DNA of 64,000 bases, from assembly GCF_016127315.1 (NCBI RefSeq), contig NZ_CP065997.1, positions 6,510,001 through 6,574,000 of the forward strand. The letters are read 5' to 3'. Positions 63,877-64,000 of the stretch are shown here, piece by piece. Position 1 is the first letter of the stretch; each line of letters starts with the position of its first letter. A program made the translations under genes and the position numbers. The notes beneath the pieces are model-generated. The model worked only from the letters and a program-made list of their open reading frames with translations. It did not search any database and was not told the DNA's origin. The DNA comes from Achromobacter deleyi. GTDB lineage: Bacteria > Pseudomonadota > Gammaproteobacteria > Burkholderiales > Burkholderiaceae_B.

Positions 63877-64000
63877 CCCTGGCCTCCTTGCGGGCCTGGC
63901 CCGCCCGCGCCTGGAGGCGGGCCTCACTGTCCGAGCGTTCCTGCGCCCGGCCCATGGCCCGCCCCCGCCAATACACCCCGGCGATGGCGGCCAGACCCGC
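63779..64000 (-). CDS. Phage lysis-module protein, inner-membrane spanin-like (partial)
   Basis: The frame enters from beyond the right edge, so only the C-terminal 73 residues are seen. It starts in a hydrophobic segment (AGLAAIAGVYW), then a charged helical coiled coil with RGRAMGRAQERSDSEARLQA and KEARDVQEKVARSDDDAVAD, ending DRLKSDWVRIAPPADRD. This layout, and the lipoprotein gene nested at its end, fit a phage Rz-like protein. The prophage body would lie to the right of the window. Confidence 0.7.
   Translation of the reverse strand, partial: AGLAAIAGVYWRGRAMGRAQERSDSEARLQARAGQARKEARDVQEKVARSDDDAVADRLKSDWVRIAPPADRD

Overview
The window looks like chromosomal DNA of a high-GC betaproteobacterium of the Alcaligenaceae, most like Achromobacter or Bordetella. 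That placement is an inference from gene content and strong GC-ending codon use: a DUF3579 gene beside argD-argF, TctC (Bug) and TRAP solute-binding proteins, an E. coli-type argG, hupB followed by tRNA-Val, and a PiuC-type hydroxylase. There is no rRNA operon, transposase, insertion sequence or CRISPR array. Coding density is high.

Layout. 1-8.4 kb: the start of an unknown gene, rmuC, a YrbL-family kinase-like gene, then a leftward potFGHI putrescine transporter operon that runs into an ArsC/Spx-like gene and a 3-methyladenine glycosylase gene. 7.7-11.4 kb: a tightly overlapping leftward set of FtsX-like permease, truncated hemoglobin and Kdo kinase. 11.5-14.4 kb: a TRAP transporter. 14.5-17.2 kb: DUF3579, argD and argF; the partner argG is at 30.5 kb. 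17.3-22.2 kb: a divergent LysR regulator and a five-gene leftward operon (amidohydrolase, TctC, carboxymuconolactone-decarboxylase-like protein, ferredoxin-fold protein, alpha/beta hydrolase), probably for breakdown of an unknown compound. 22.2-30.2 kb: one leftward efflux unit coding outer-membrane channel, adaptor, RND pump, response regulator and sensor kinase. 32.2-36 kb: response regulator, sensor kinase and Kup potassium transporter.

36-41.6 kb: tonB-exbB-exbD behind a Fur-like site, tRNA-Val, hupB, a PiuC-type hydroxylase and a Cys/Met PLP enzyme. 41.6-46.5 kb: rlmB, rnr and two identical tRNA-Leu(CAG) genes flanking a DTW-domain tRNA-modification gene. 46.6-50.5 kb: GNAT, EamA, AEC and YeeE transporters. 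50.6-57 kb: a membrane-anchored glutamate-synthase-like flavoprotein, a DUF883/phospholipase D pair, and egtD-egtB for ergothioneine-type synthesis. 57-61.9 kb: tRNA-Met, an exported esterase and several very small genes. 61.9-63.4 kb: a diguanylate cyclase. From 63.66 kb to the right edge a phage-type spanin pair suggests a prophage beginning there.

The items that best repay a second look are a 167-bp structured inverted-repeat element between argG and kup, a 23-codon reading frame that overlaps the argG start, the rnr start codon lying inside a tRNA promoter, and the uncharacterised LysR-controlled operon whose last enzyme lacks the usual nucleophilic serine.
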